64,000 bases of DNA. Origin: Buxus sempervirens (Eukaryota > Streptophyta > Magnoliopsida > Buxales > Buxaceae). Under the pieces are notes generated by a model. The model was not told the origin of the DNA. It ran no database searches and saw nothing but the letters and a program-made list of their open reading frames with translations. The position numbers were made by a program, and so were the translations under genes. The stretch is from positions 45,626,890-45,690,889 of the forward strand of contig OX387183.1 of the NCBI GenBank assembly GCA_947561395.2, in the 5' to 3' direction. This document shows, in pieces, positions 34,121-45,992 of this stretch. Position 1 is the first letter of the stretch. Every line of letters begins with the position of its first letter.

Positions 34121-34250
34121 CTAGGATGCAGATCAGAACAGTCCGGTGAAAGGTTGAAGGGGATAGAGAACAATCTATCGCCTCTTGGATGTCGCATCTG
34201 TTGAACAGAAATCCTTCATCTTTCCTGCTACAGTCCGTAGACTCCCCATG

Positions 34251-35429
34251 TAACGCCCCAAAATTCAAGGCGATTTATATATATATAATGAAACTAATAT
34301 GGCTGAACTCTTAAGGAAATATAAGGACGTGAGTGAAAGTGAATAAAGCAATTGAATATAAACCCAGATCTTACTAAATGAGACCAGAAATTCAATACAA
34401 TAAATTTAAAGAATCCTACACATTAATTGCAAATTACACCATCTATTATCACATTTCAGCAATAAAAGCTATTTACTTTCCTACACTAAGTAGGCCAAAC
34501 CAATTTCAAGGTGCGGCGATCAAGGCACAAGTCCACTTCTTCGTATCCTGCTTCTAATCCACACAAACCTCAATCCCTGTAAAATGGTAGGATGAGCAAT
34601 GCCCAGTAGGTTTCATCTTACAGTCCGAGTCCCAAAAAGAACGTCAGACAATAGAATAACACCCTCACAAAAATAATAATAATAGTAATGTAATATTTCA
34701 TAAATAGGCAACATTAATAAGTAAACACCCACAATAATACAAGTTTCTTAATGCATTTCAATCTGTCAGTTACATATTCCACATATAATTTTTCATATGA
34801 TTTTCATTAGTCGCAAAAACTAATTTCATAAACGATAAACAGGAAAATTTCGTATAAAGAAAACATATTCACAAATTTCCAATACGATACCAATAGTGTT
34901 TCCAAAGCAATTTACAACCAGTACCAATTCAATGTGACATAACAGGACTCATGAAACTAGACTTCTTTAAGAGGTCAATTACCCGTTCCAATTGCCACCT
35001 TCCGCCGTATGTGAGCCGAGACACACGGACTATCACATAGGGAGAATCCAACCAGATACAGAATTGGGTTGGCAAGAACAACCCAATCAAACTGCAACAA
35101 TAAACACAAATAAAGACCTCACCGAGATACACGGTGATACGGATTGCTGCAGCTCAACCTGATACAGGAAGGCCTCACCAAGATACATGGTGGTACGCAT
35201 ATATGGACCACGGGATTAACCTAACAAAGACCAGCCCATTTCATTACCTAGCTGACGCATGGATCCATACATAGCTACGCCCGCTAGACACTAAAACCAA
35301 AATCAAAATAACCAATCCATTCCAATAGTGCCAACCATAGCATCAACACCACTCCAAGATACATGGAGGGAAACAAGAATTCATCCCAAGATACCTGGGG
35401 AACCCAAATCATCAATCCAAGTTACATGG
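34251..35429 (-). mobile_element. Del/Tekay-like LTR remnant, cut by the Tat element at 35430
   Basis: On the minus strand it ends in GGGGCGTTACA, the same end type as the solo LTR at 3324-6321, and has similar internal order (for example TGAAACCTACTGGGCATTGC). It is truncated where the second Tat element begins. The rest of this LTR should lie beyond the right edge of that element, outside the window. Confidence 0.65.
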
Positions 35430-37231
35430 TGTGAGACATGGGAAAAAATCAGTCTAATGATTTCCTAAATCATCACACGGGATTTAAATTAAACAAAGAG
35501 TCGCCACCATTCAATTTAGGTGTGAATGGACACCAAAATATTAAATAAGCACAAAAAGCAATTTTAGGGTAAAAACAACCAGAGATGGGTAAGGGGATTA
35601 AGTTATGAACAGGGGAAGGTGTTAGGCACCCCTATTCATCCACACAAGGTGGTTGCTAGGTATTGTTCATGTTAAAATAAAGGAAAAAGCTTGCTATAAA
35701 ATTCATGAAAAATCATAAAAAAAGACAAAATTGTATGGTTTTTTCATACGAATAGTCTGATTGATCCAGAATCTTCAAATATCATCACACCATTCCTAGG
35801 GTTTCATGATCAAAATAAAATTGAGATAAAATCAAATAAAATCAATTTAAAGTGAAAAATCCCAAAAATCTGGCTTCAAGTCAAATTCTAGAAATCTAGA
35901 AAAATATGATTTTTATAAAATATTTCAAAATTGAACTTGAATGATCCAGGATATAGATAAAGCCCAAATTTCACATTAAATCAGAAAATAAAAACCAAAA
36001 ATACCCACGTTGATGAAAAACACCAAAAGGGGAGAATTTAGACCGTAGGGTCTTCTCTCAATAATGAAAAGGATTTAAAATTTATCTCATGAAACCCTAT
36101 AATTTATTTTCAGGCTTCTGGATCTAGATCTACCATATTGATCATGATAGATCCAAAACCTTAGCCTAAAATCACAAAAATCACGAAAACAGTGCTGTAG
36201 GTGCAAAAGTGGTGAAAATCCAAATTTTGGAAAAAAGTGGTGATCTCATGCTATAAACATCATAGATTCATGTTATTCATTCAGATATATCATAAAAAGC
36301 ATTAAAACATGATCAAGATATTTAAAACAGTCACATCTCACAAATTAGAGCACATGGGGGTCTACCCTACGGATCCACCTGTTCCCCTTTCCCCTAGTTC
36401 TCTCTTCACGTTTTACGGCTAGAGAGACTCTTGAGGTACTTAGAGATAGGTTTGGTTACACAAACACAATCACAGGCCTTATTCTATGAAAAAAAGAAAA
36501 AAACAGATATGGGGTTCTATTCTAGGGATCCACCTGTTCCCCTTTTCCCCTAGCTCTCTCTTCAAGTTTTACGGCTAGAGAGACTCTTGAGGTACTTAGA
36601 GACAAGTTTAGGAATACAAAAACAGATATGGCCTTATTCTACAGCAATAGAGATGATCCTATTACATCTAGAATTGAAGACAGAAAATAAAAAGGGATAG
36701 GGGACTTACCTGGATTGAGCAGGCAGGCAGCAGGAGTTCTTTCTCTTCTCTTGGAGCTTCTTAGAATTCCTTGGACTCAAAATTTCGTGGCCCTTAGCTA
36801 GAGGAGAGAGCCTCTATTTATAGACACACCTAGGGGCAAGGCTGGTCCAGAAGGATATGGCCTGGTCTTTAAGATAGAGTGAAATACAGAGATAATGCAC
36901 ATCCATAGCCAACCAAGGTGACTTGAGCGAATAAAATACGTAATTCGTTCATTTAAAGATATATTGGACTACAAATAAAGCTCGGAAATCGAGAGAAGGA
37001 CAAAACTCGCACGTGTCTTTAATGACCGTAAATGCACTACGGTCCAACGGTGACCGTATTTTCACTACGGGCGCGCCCGACCGTAGAGAGATCTCGGGCG
37101 CGACCGGCCCGTGAATGAAATACGGGCAAAGCCTGTTTATTCCATTTTTTATGCAATTTTGACCTATTTTAAGCTCTAATTCCATGTTTTTATTATTTTC
37201 TCATTCTGTAGTGCAATTTGGGGTGTCTACA
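35430..37231 (-). repeat. 3' LTR of the second Tat element, 1,802 bp
   Basis: It runs from TGTGAGACATGGG to GGGGTGTCTACA. A TATA-like TATAAATAGA lies at about 36813-36822 on the minus strand. An internal direct duplication of about 100 bp (about 36352-36450 and 36512-36610, both with GGATCCACCTGTTCCCC and TTTTACGGCTAGAGAGACTC) is shared with the two other LTRs of this family in the window. U3 carries a palindromic half-site array at 37025-37126. Confidence 0.9.
37025..37126. promoter_or_regulatory. Alternating half-site array in U3 (four 19-bp palindromes)
   Basis: Four units of the form MCCGT-N9-ACGGK begin at 37025, 37053, 37080 and 37108. Examples are ACCGT-N9-ACGGT and CCCGT-N9-ACGGG; the third unit ends TCGGG. 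The N9 spacers differ in sequence. The array is about 200 bp upstream of the LTR TATA box in the direction of transcription. Confidence 0.75.
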
Positions 37232-37250
37232 GCTGCCCCCTCTTTGCTGG
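37232..37250 (-). promoter_or_regulatory. Polypurine tract of the second Tat element
   Basis: Directly inside the 3' LTR, the minus strand reads CCAGCAAAGAGGGGGCAGC. The same tract is found next to the 3' LTR of the nested element (42623-42641). Confidence 0.8.
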
Positions 37251-37584
37251 TAATTGGAACCAATTACAAGCAGAGAGCAAAAAGACCCATCAATTGCACT
37301 TTTTGAGATCTTTGTCTAACTAATTGCATTTTGCAAGGATTGAATGGATGAAAAAGGATTTATTGTGGAAGATTGCTAGAAGTCCCTCAACTTAAGGGCC
37401 AAATCCTCCTCTCTCCTCTCACTGAGCTCTCGTGGCTATGAAGTGAGATTTGAGACAAAATTTTTAAGCAAAAGTGGGTAAGGTGGCAATCCTTGCAACT
37501 TACAACTAATATGGACATTAATCTTTTGAAAATTGTGAGAAAATACTAAAATATGCTATTTTTGGCTTCGCCCTTATTTGTATC

Positions 37585-37672
37585 ACGGATCAATGCTACC
37601 CGTAGGTTGTTCACGGGCGACCGGGACCGTATTGCTTTAACGGGCGTCTGATGCCCGTACTGATTTTACGGA
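37585..37672. promoter_or_regulatory. Alternating half-site array upstream of the antisense gene
   Basis: Half-sites in strict alternation: ACGGA (37585), CCCGT (37599), ACGGG (37613), ACCGT (37626), ACGGG (37640), CCCGT (37654), ACGGA (37668). Spacers are 9 bp, with one of 8 bp. It is the same pattern as in the LTR U3 regions. The array ends 23 bp before the TATA box at 37696. Confidence 0.75.
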
Positions 37673-37695
37673 TTTTACTCTCTTACGATTTTTTC

Positions 37696-37703
37696 TATAT
37701 AAA
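37696..37703 (+). promoter_or_regulatory. TATA box of the antisense PMD-like gene
   Basis: TATATAAA lies about 92 bp upstream of the ATG at 37795 and just downstream of the half-site array. Confidence 0.65.
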
Positions 37704-37794
37704 CTCATGGGGAACGTCATTGTGACACTTTTAATAATTTGAAAACTCCCTGAGCACGTCTTTTCTCGCTTTCCTTGGCTTCTTTGGCGCTTCC

Positions 37795-39575
37795 ATGGCT
37801 TCCCCTATGCCGCTTTCTCCTGCCGTTGAATCTCCTCCTGCAAAACAACCTGTTAGATCAAAACCTCCTAATCTCACCAGGCATAACATTGTGGACTCCT
37901 TCTATGATAGGTGGGTTAACTCCATGACCCTTGATGAGGAGATTCGTTGGGATTCCATCCACTTAGGGCATATCCTACACCTCCCTAAAATTCCCTTTAA
38001 GTGGGAAATTATTGAAGCTTTGATTGGACACTGGGTACCTGAACTGAATCTTTTTCGGTTTGATGATAAAGAGATGACTCCTACCATAGAAGAAATTGAA
38101 ACCATCCTTGGCCTAAGATTTTCTGAAAAAGTTGTGAACCCACCCCTAAAGCTTAGTTATAAAAAAGAGGCTTCCACTTTCTTGGGTATAGGGAAGAAGG
38201 ACTTAGGAGATTCTGATGCACTATTGACCTTGTCCAAGACCTTTTTGACTGAAAAACTTTTGAGGAGTGAAGACAAGGATGCCAGGTTTAATGCTTTGAC
38301 TTTGGTAGTGGTCAATCAGCTGCTTTTTCCACGGGGTGATGACCAGGTTGACTTGGCTCTTATCTCAGTTATCTGCCAGGTTAGGGAACGCGAGAGGTTG
38401 GCCCCTATGATCTTAGCAGAGATATACCAGGCCCTTACTAACTGTTATTTCAGGAAGAAGAAACGCTTCCTTGCCTGCACCCCTATCCTACAGGTAAAAA
38501 ATATACATATATATATATATATATTTTTTTTTTCTTCTTCTCTTTTTCTTTTTCTTCCTCTCTTTTTTTTTTCTTTTTTCCTTCTCTCTTTTTTTTTTCC
38601 TTCTCTTTTTTTTTTCTTCTTTTTTTTTTCTTTTTTTTTTTTCTTTTTGGAAATAATTTGAAATACTCCCTTTTTCTGCAGCTTTGGTTGCTTGACCATC
38701 TTAGCCAGGTTGAAGAAATAACTCGCCGCTTCTTTCCAAGATTGAAAGTTCCTGTTTTAATGAACAATAGGGGATGTCCTAACATCCAAGGTGGCAAGCA
38801 ACGCTGATTCACTTTCTTGGGTACTCTCCAGGATGATCAAGTGAGATGGCCTGGCACTTATCAGCCCACTCCAGAGACAGTGATCAGCTTTAGAGATAAA
38901 AACTTTCTGGTCCTAGCAGGCTTGAAATCTGCTGTTCTCTATCTTCCTTTGAGGGTTCTTCGGCAGTTTAGAGCGATCCAGGGGATTATGATCCCTACTG
39001 GATATGAGAGGCTTTTAGGGCCACTTACACCAGCCTCCATGGGGCTAACTGCTCAATTAATGAAAGAGTGGTCCTACGTCCGTTTTCTGCAGGGTTCTGT
39101 CTTTTCAGAGTCCCATGTGAAGGACTATCACTTTTGGATCAAAGAACAGGTGCAGAATCATGCCCCAGTACCAGAAGATCCTCCTGTGGTTCTTCCTCCT
39201 ACTTATGAAGATATTCTGGAGTCAGAAAGGGCAACCCATAAGCGGCTTCAACAAATATGGGTACGGGAGGCTCAAGAACTTAGGATAAAAGTCCTTGTTC
39301 TTGAGAGAAAGCTTGAAGAGTAGAAGTCTGGCCGCATTGCCATGGAGAAGAAACTTGAAGAACAAAGGCAGGCTCGTCGTTTTGAAGTCCGAGTGATGCG
39401 GAAGAAGTATCAGGATTCCTTGGCCGGCCTTAGGGCGTTGAAGATCAAGCTTTCTTTTTCAGATGAGGTCATCTCCTTTTTGAGTGATCCTGATCCAGAG
39501 GGTGCTTCTGGAATCATTGCAACTCAGGCAGCTAGGATTAGGGAGCTTGAGAAGCAGTTAGGGAGTAGGGGTTAG
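37795..39575 (+). pseudogene. Antisense PMD/DUF7745-like gene of the second Tat element
   Basis: The ATG at 37795 (MASPMPLSPAVESPPAKQ) starts a frame with a PMD-like N-terminal half: VDSFYDRWVNSM, IRWDSIHLGHILHLPKIPF, HWVPELNLFRFDDKEMTPT and IEEIETILGLRF. The TPT-x-EEIE-x-x-LGL signature is that of the plant mobile domain group. A GT-AG intron of about 190 bp, mostly T/C-rich, is predicted from about 38493 to 38681. Downstream, LAGLKSAVLYLPLRVLRQF and a long coiled coil (SERATHKRLQQIWVREAQEL, KLEEQRQARRFEVRVMRKKY, AARIRELEKQLGS) complete the protein. The frame is broken in about two places, so this copy is probably dead. The plan (PMD-like domain, intron, coiled coil) matches the two antisense genes of the 16.6-kb element. 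Confidence 0.65.
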
Positions 39576-40565
39576 ATTCTTTTATCTTCTTTTTTTTTTT
39601 TTTCATACTTTCATTCATTCATTTTTTTTTTTTTTTACTTTTATACAAAAGCAAACTCCATTAGTGGAAAGATATTAGATTTAATTCAAAAATATGTTTT
39701 ATATTATTGGCCTCAGAATTCTCAGATGCTTATAAAAACAGAAGTTTTATGAAAAAGTATTTGATTTCTCATCACTGGCCAAAGTATAGTTTTTTTTTTT
39801 TTTTGAAAACTGATCCAAAACACTTAATCACATATAATTAAAGGAATTAAAATCATGTTGAATAATGAAAAGGGTAGTCCAAACAATAGGGAGAGACCAA
39901 ATCTGTCTACCCCGCGACCTTTAGAATCATCCCCTAATGGTTTTACCTTCATGATTGGCCTTGCTAATCTGCTCAGTTTCCAGTGCTCATGCTGATTTGA
40001 AACTTAGACCACATGATCAACTCAACCTTTGAATTTTTTTTCTTTTTCTTCTTTTTTTTTTTTTCTATTCTCTTCTTTTTTTTTTCTTTTTGCCCTTGTT
40101 GTCCCTAGTGCCAATTACGGTTTTCACTAGGGTTGGCCTCTGCATTCCGTCATCACCAATCTTACTCTGAAAGTTGAATGAATATACTAAAATCACCGAG
40201 GTCTTAATAATAGGACGAAACAAAGGCTAAGCTCGGTTTATGAAAGAAAGGTATTAAAGGCTCAAAAATTTTCTAAGTGTGAAAAATGGGTCAACTGGAC
40301 TTACAGTCATGGTAAATTCAATCCCATTCCCCTTCTTTTGTATTTGGCTTTCATTTGCCCCTATTTTTTTCTTTTCTTTTTTTTTCTCATTCTTTCTTTT
40401 TGCCCCTATTGGCTTTGCCCTTATTGGGTTTGCCCCAGTATAAAACTGTAAGTCCAGCTTAGGTTTATCAAAGAAGACGAACAGGCTCAAATTGGCTTGA
40501 CTAGGGATTAAAATTTTTGGGAAATAAGGAAAGATGGCCTCAGATCATTTCCTAGTAATATTCAT
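39576..40565. other. 3' region between pol end and antisense gene, T/C-rich tracts
   Basis: About 1 kb of low-complexity pyrimidine runs and non-coding sequence. It is homologous to about 43900-45300 in the nested element, with shared landmarks such as TGGCCTCAGAATTCTC, GAATTAAAATCA and GGACGAAAC. Confidence 0.55.
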
Positions 40566-40798
40566 TCAAGGAAAATATTTCTTTACTGCATCAGAGTTAA
40601 TTGGCTCAGGAAAATCTTTCCCATCCATTTCTGTTAAGATGAGAGCACCCCCTGACAGGACCTTCTTGACCACATAAGGTCCTTCCCAATTTGGTTTGAA
40701 TTTTCCACGAGGGTCTTCCAAAAAGGGTAAGATTTTCTTCAATACTAAATTTCCTTCTTGGAAAGTTCTGGGCTTCACCTTCTTATTGTAAGCCCTGG
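40566..40798 (-). CDS. C-terminal end of the second Tat element's pol (integrase tail)
   Basis: On the minus strand it reads AYNKKVKPRTFQEGNLVLKK and NWEGPYVVKKVLSGGALIL, the conserved region after the integrase core in plant gypsy elements. It is separated from the rest of pol only by the nested element, whose target duplication CCTGG lies at this junction (40794-40798 and 52775-52779). Confidence 0.8.
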
Positions 40799-42622
40799 TG
40801 TGAGACATGGGAAAAAATCAATCTAATGATTTCCTCAATCATCACACGGGATTATATTAAACAAAGAGTCGCCACCATTCAATTTAGGTGTGAATGGACA
40901 CCAAAATATCAAATAAGCACAAAAGGCAAATTTTAGGGCAAAATATCCCTCCTAAAAAAAACAACCAGAGATGGGTAAGGGGATTAGGTTATGAACAGGG
41001 GAAGGTGTTAGGCACCCCTATTCATCCACACAAGGTGGTTGCCAGGTATTTGTTCATGTTAAAATAAAGGAAAAAGCTTGCTATAAAAATCACACGAAAT
41101 CACAAAAAAGAAAAATATATGGTTTTTTCATATGAATAGTCTGATTGATCCAGAACTATCAAACATGATCATACCATTCCTAGGGTTTCATGATCAAAAT
41201 AAAATTGAGATAAAATCAAATAAAATCAATTTAAAGTGAAAAATCCAAAAATCTGGCTTCAAGTCAAAATTCTATAAATCTAGAAAAATATGATTTTTAT
41301 AAAATATTTCAAAATTGAACTTGAATAGTCCAGGACATAGATAAAGCCCAAATTTTACATTAAATCTGAAAATCAAAACCAAAAATACCCACATTGATGA
41401 AGAACACCAAAAGGGGAGAATTTAGACCGTAGGGTCTTCTCTCAATAATGAAAAACAATTTAAAAACAACTTCATGAAACCCTAGAATTTACTTTCAGGC
41501 TTCTGGATCCAAATCTACCATATTGATCATGATAAATCCAGGATCCTAGCCTAAAATCACAAAAATCGCAAAAACAGTGCTGTAGGTGCAAAAGTGGCAA
41601 AAATCCAAATTTTAGCAAAAAGTGGGGATCTCATGCTATAAAAATCATAGATTCATGTTATTCATTCAGATATATCATAAAAGCATTAAAACATGATCAA
41701 GATATTTAAAATAGCCACATCTCACAAATTAGAGCACATGGGGGTCTACCCTACGGATCCACCTGTTCTCTTTTCCCCTAGTTTTCTCTTCACGTTTTAC
41801 GGCTAGAGAGACTCTTGAGGTACTTAGAGATAGGTTTGGTTACACAAACACAATCACAGGCCTTATTCTATGAAAAAAAGAAAAAAACAGATATGGGGTT
41901 CTATTCTAGGGATCCACCTGTTCCCCTTTCCCCTAGTTCTCTCTTCACGTTTTACGGCTAGAGAGACCCTTGAGGTACTTAAAGACAAGTTTAGGAATAC
42001 AAAAACAGATATGGCCTTATTCTACAGCAATAGAGATGATCCTATTACATCTAGAATTGAAGACAGAAAATAAAAAGGGATAGGGAACTTACCTGGATTG
42101 AGCAGGCAGGCAGCAGGAGTTCTTCTCTTCTCTTGGAGCTTCTTAGAATTCCTTGAACTTCAAATTTTCGTGGCCTTTTGCTAGATGAGAGACCCTCTAT
42201 TTATAAGCAGAGCTAGGGGTATGGTTGGTCCAAAGGTTTGGCAAGATAGAGTTTCAGATTGAGTTAAACACAAGGATAATGCTAATCCTTGGCCAACAAG
42301 GATAAATGAGATAATTCGAATAGATAAATAAGAGAATTCGCTTATCCAAGATAGATATTTGTGTGCAGATAAGGCTCAAAAATCAAAAAGGTAAAATTCG
42401 TACAAAGACCCCCGTGCCCGTATATATATTACGGTCGCGCCCTGCCCGTATTATTAATACGGGCACGCCGTGACCGTATATCAACTGCAGGTATGACCAG
42501 ACCATAAACAAAATACGGTCATGATTAGTTTGGCCAGATTTTACACTTTTTTGACCTGTTTCAAATCCCAATTAATATTTTCAATTATTTTCTCATTTTT
42601 AGTGCAATTTGGGGTGTTTACA
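40799..42622 (-). repeat. 3' LTR of the nested element, 1,824 bp
   Basis: TGTGAGACATGGG...GGGGTGTTTACA. The first 430 bp or so are identical by eye to the other LTR of this element, but the last 450 bp (U3) are clearly different. A TATA-like box lies at about 42195-42205 on the minus strand. Confidence 0.9.
42417..42519. promoter_or_regulatory. Alternating half-site array in U3 of the nested element's 3' LTR
   Basis: Units start at 42417, 42445, 42473 and 42501, exactly 28 bp apart. The first two are perfect (CCCGT-N9-ACGGT, CCCGT-N9-ACGGG); the last two have one decayed half-site each. The surrounding U3 sequence differs from that of the other LTRs, yet the spacing is kept. Confidence 0.8.
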
Positions 42623-45600
42623 GCTGCCCCCTCTTTGCTGGTGATTGGAACCAATTACGAGCAGAGAGTAAAAAGACCCACAAATTGCACTTTTTGAGAT
42701 CTTTGTCCAACTAATTGCATTTTGCAAGGATTAAATGGATGATTTTGGAAAAATAATTTGTTGCGGAAGATTTGCTAGAAGTCCCTCAGCTTAAGGGCCA
42801 AATCCTCCTCTCTCCTCTCACTGAGCTCTCGTGGCTATGAAGTGAGATTTGAGACAAAAATTTTAAAACAAAAGTGGGTAAGGTGGCAATCCTTGCAAAT
42901 TACAACTAATATAGACATTGATCTCCTGATAAGTGCGGAGAAAATAATAAAAAAAACAATTTTTCTGGGTGGCCTGCAGTTGTAGCACAATGAACAGCAA
43001 AGAACAGACACAACTCAAAATTGCACATTTGAAAAACATCTCATTAATTGAACTTGCTTTGGTCCAACAAAGAAATGATAAAAACATGGATTCGAAGATA
43101 GCCAATGAAACCCCTGCTTGAAGTCTGATGGGGTGGCGTCTCTTCCTTATCTCAGATTTCTTGGAGCTCTCGTGGCTATGAAAAGAAATCTGAGACAAGC
43201 AAATTTTGAAAAGAATGTGGATTTAAAATTGACCACTGCAAACTCAATTGATTTTGATGTTTTTCACTTTTTGAATTTTCCTGATTGATTTTCTTATTTG
43301 ATATACCTGGGTGCCATTTGATGCCCAAACCTGTGCTTGAATATTTTGCAACTTGCTTCTGCTTCTTCATCTTCTTGCTCTCTTAATAACGATGTATGTG
43401 CCTTTACTACCCATAACCTGTCTTCATGCTTTTTAAGTGCCCAAGTGAATGCCCTCATCTTGATTGATGGATCATGATCTGTTGATCTAATCTCATGCCC
43501 TTTACAACCTATGATCTGTCTTTCATGCCTTCTTGCTGCCCCAGTAAAATCCTTCTTCATGATTGAGGAATTGGGAACCCTTGTTTAATGAAGAAAACAT
43601 GCCATTGCTTTGAAGCCTTTTTTTTTTCTTTCAAATTCGAAGAATAAAGCTTGATTGCTTCTTTCAGATGTTGGAATTCATTCCAATGAAAACCCAGAAG
43701 GAAAGACACTGAGCATGCCTCGGTTTTGATTGTTTGAAGAAGTATTTGCCCCTCAGTAGAGATGATCCTCTTTTTTCCTTTTTCTCTCTTTTTTTTTTCT
43801 TTCTCTCTTTTTTTTTTTCTTTTTCTCTCTTTTTTTTTTCTTCTCTTTCTTTTTCTTTTTTTTTTCTTTTTTTTTTTAACCTTTGCCAAAAAGAAACCCT
43901 AATAGAAGAATGCAAATGCAGACATAAGAAAATATGTTTTATACTAGTGGCCTCAGAATTCTCTAATGCTTGCAAAACCAATGTTTTATGAAAAGATATA
44001 GATTCTCATCATAGGCCAAAAATATATTTTTTTGCTTTTTTGTGTTTTTATATTTTTTTGAAAAAAATGATCCAATCACTTATTAGCATATAGTCCAAAA
44101 GAATTAAAATCAAGTTGAATAATGAGAAGATTATTTCAGAAAATACAGAAAGACCAAAATCAACCTTTGGAACCTTTAGACTCATTCCCATGACCATTGG
44201 TTTGTCAATTGATGCTCCAGATATGACGACTCTTTCAATCTGACTATTTTGTCCCAGTCTAGAAAGACATTTTCCTTTATTCAATTGAAGAGCAATTGTT
44301 TTTCCATTGTATCCATGATATGAGAATTTATGACTTCAACTTCAGCAATAATTTCCTTATGGCAATTTTGATGGCCATCAACTTTTTCACAGAAAATTCA
44401 TATCATAGTTCTGATTATGTTGCTTCAGTCTTGAAAAGAGAATTTTCCTTAATCACTTGAAGAGTGACTGTATCTCAAAATAACCACCAACATGAGGACT
44501 TCACCTGGATCTATACCAATTCTAGACTTTCTTCTCTAATGATTTCCTTCTTGTAGATAGCTGATTATTTGCCATGTAGAGCCCTTCCGGGTTTTCACTA
44601 CATTTCCTTCATTTTTTTCCTTTTTCTTTTTTTTTTCTTCTTTTTTTTCTTTTTATCCTTCATCACCAACAACTATGTAGTCAAAGCTGCCTTAATTCAA
44701 AATTTCTTAATCAAAGAGGACTTATGAATGGGACGAAACGAAGGCTTGGTGTTAGTTTAGAAAGAAAAGGAATAAAAGGCTCAAATACCCTATGATCAAA
44801 TGGGTTAACTGAAATTGTAATTTTTAAGGCATTTCTTCCCTTGGAATGAATACAAAATTGCCCCCAGTAATGAAGTTCTTCCTTCAATTTGATTTCTTCA
44901 TTTGAAACTTATTCTCCAGTATTGAACTTCTTTTTTCCATTCTTTTCTTCACAATTTTGAAGACATTCTCCAAATATCCCATATCATTTGATGAACTCTT
45001 TTTCTTCCTTCTTCTTTTTTCTTTTTCCCTTTTTTTTCTTTCTTTTTCTTCTTTTTTTTTTTTTCATTTCTTTGCCCCATTTTCTGAAAACATATTCAAA
45101 ATCCCTTTTGAACTTTAATAATTGTCCCTTCATTCCCTTTTTTTTATGCCTTAATAAATTTGCCCCAGTGTGGGGTTACAATTCTCAGTTTAGGTTATTT
45201 GGAAAAATGTATCAAGCTCAAAGGGTTTAACTAGGGATTTTAAAATTTTTGGGGATATAAGAAAGAAAGGCCTCTTATCATTTTAAGAAAAATTGAATTT
45301 TTAGACTTGGTAAAGTTGTACTACATGACTGGCTCAGGATTTTTTCTTCTCTTTTTTTTTCTTCTTAATCACCTTCTGTCAAGATAAAAGCATCTTCAAA
45401 TAGAACCTCTGTTATGAACAAGCTCTTCACCTTTTGATCAATCTTTTGAATTTGGATTCTTTCCATCAAATGATGCCCAATTCTATTTCCAACGAAAATG
45501 TCAAATCTTCTCCCATATTTTCAAGTGCAAAGCCCTAAAATTTCTTCAAACAATATTATCAACTTCCCTTTGAACGAATCAGCAAGTAGTGCGATTTTTT

Positions 45601-45992
45601 CTGTATTCTAATGAAGAAACTTCAAATCTTCTTCTATCTTTTCTGTTGAAGACTGTGGGTCATCTTTGGTTCCAAAGGCCATAAAATTGGTCACTTCATA
45701 ATTTTGCAAAATATTCTTCTCATGACATTTAAAAGATTTGAATTTTTGTATAAAATGTCTTTTGCTTCGATTTTGGTCTCAAAATTGAGCCCAATGTCAA
45801 AGTCATATTCAACTCAATGAAATTCAATAAGAGATATGATTCATAAGTAAAAGGACCTTGCTGAAAACTTCTTTTTTTTTTTTCTAGAAAAATGTTAAAG
45901 GGAAAAATCTTTTTTTTTTTTTGAAGAGCCTTTATTAAAATCACTTCCTGAGAACAGGGCTCCTTAGGATCCTCAGGAAATGTGCATTCTTC
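42623..45992. other. 3' internal region of the nested element, no coding capacity recognised
   Basis: It begins with the polypurine tract (42623-42641). A segment containing GAGCTCTCGTGGCTATGAA occurs twice (near 42825 and 43160), an internal duplication. Long T/C-rich runs lie at about 43620-43880, 44610-44660 and 45000-45065. The stretch 43900-45300 is related to the 3' region of the host element (39576-40565). Antisense PMD-like coding sequence is absent. Confidence 0.6.

Noticed and set aside
38493-38661. Phe/Ser-rich C-terminal end of the antisense frame
   Set aside because: It translates a T/C-rich intron with a good donor at its start; not protein.
43557-43991. Lys/Glu-rich or Phe-rich frames across polypyrimidine runs
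   Set aside because: Low-complexity translation of T/C tracts in the nested element's 3' region.
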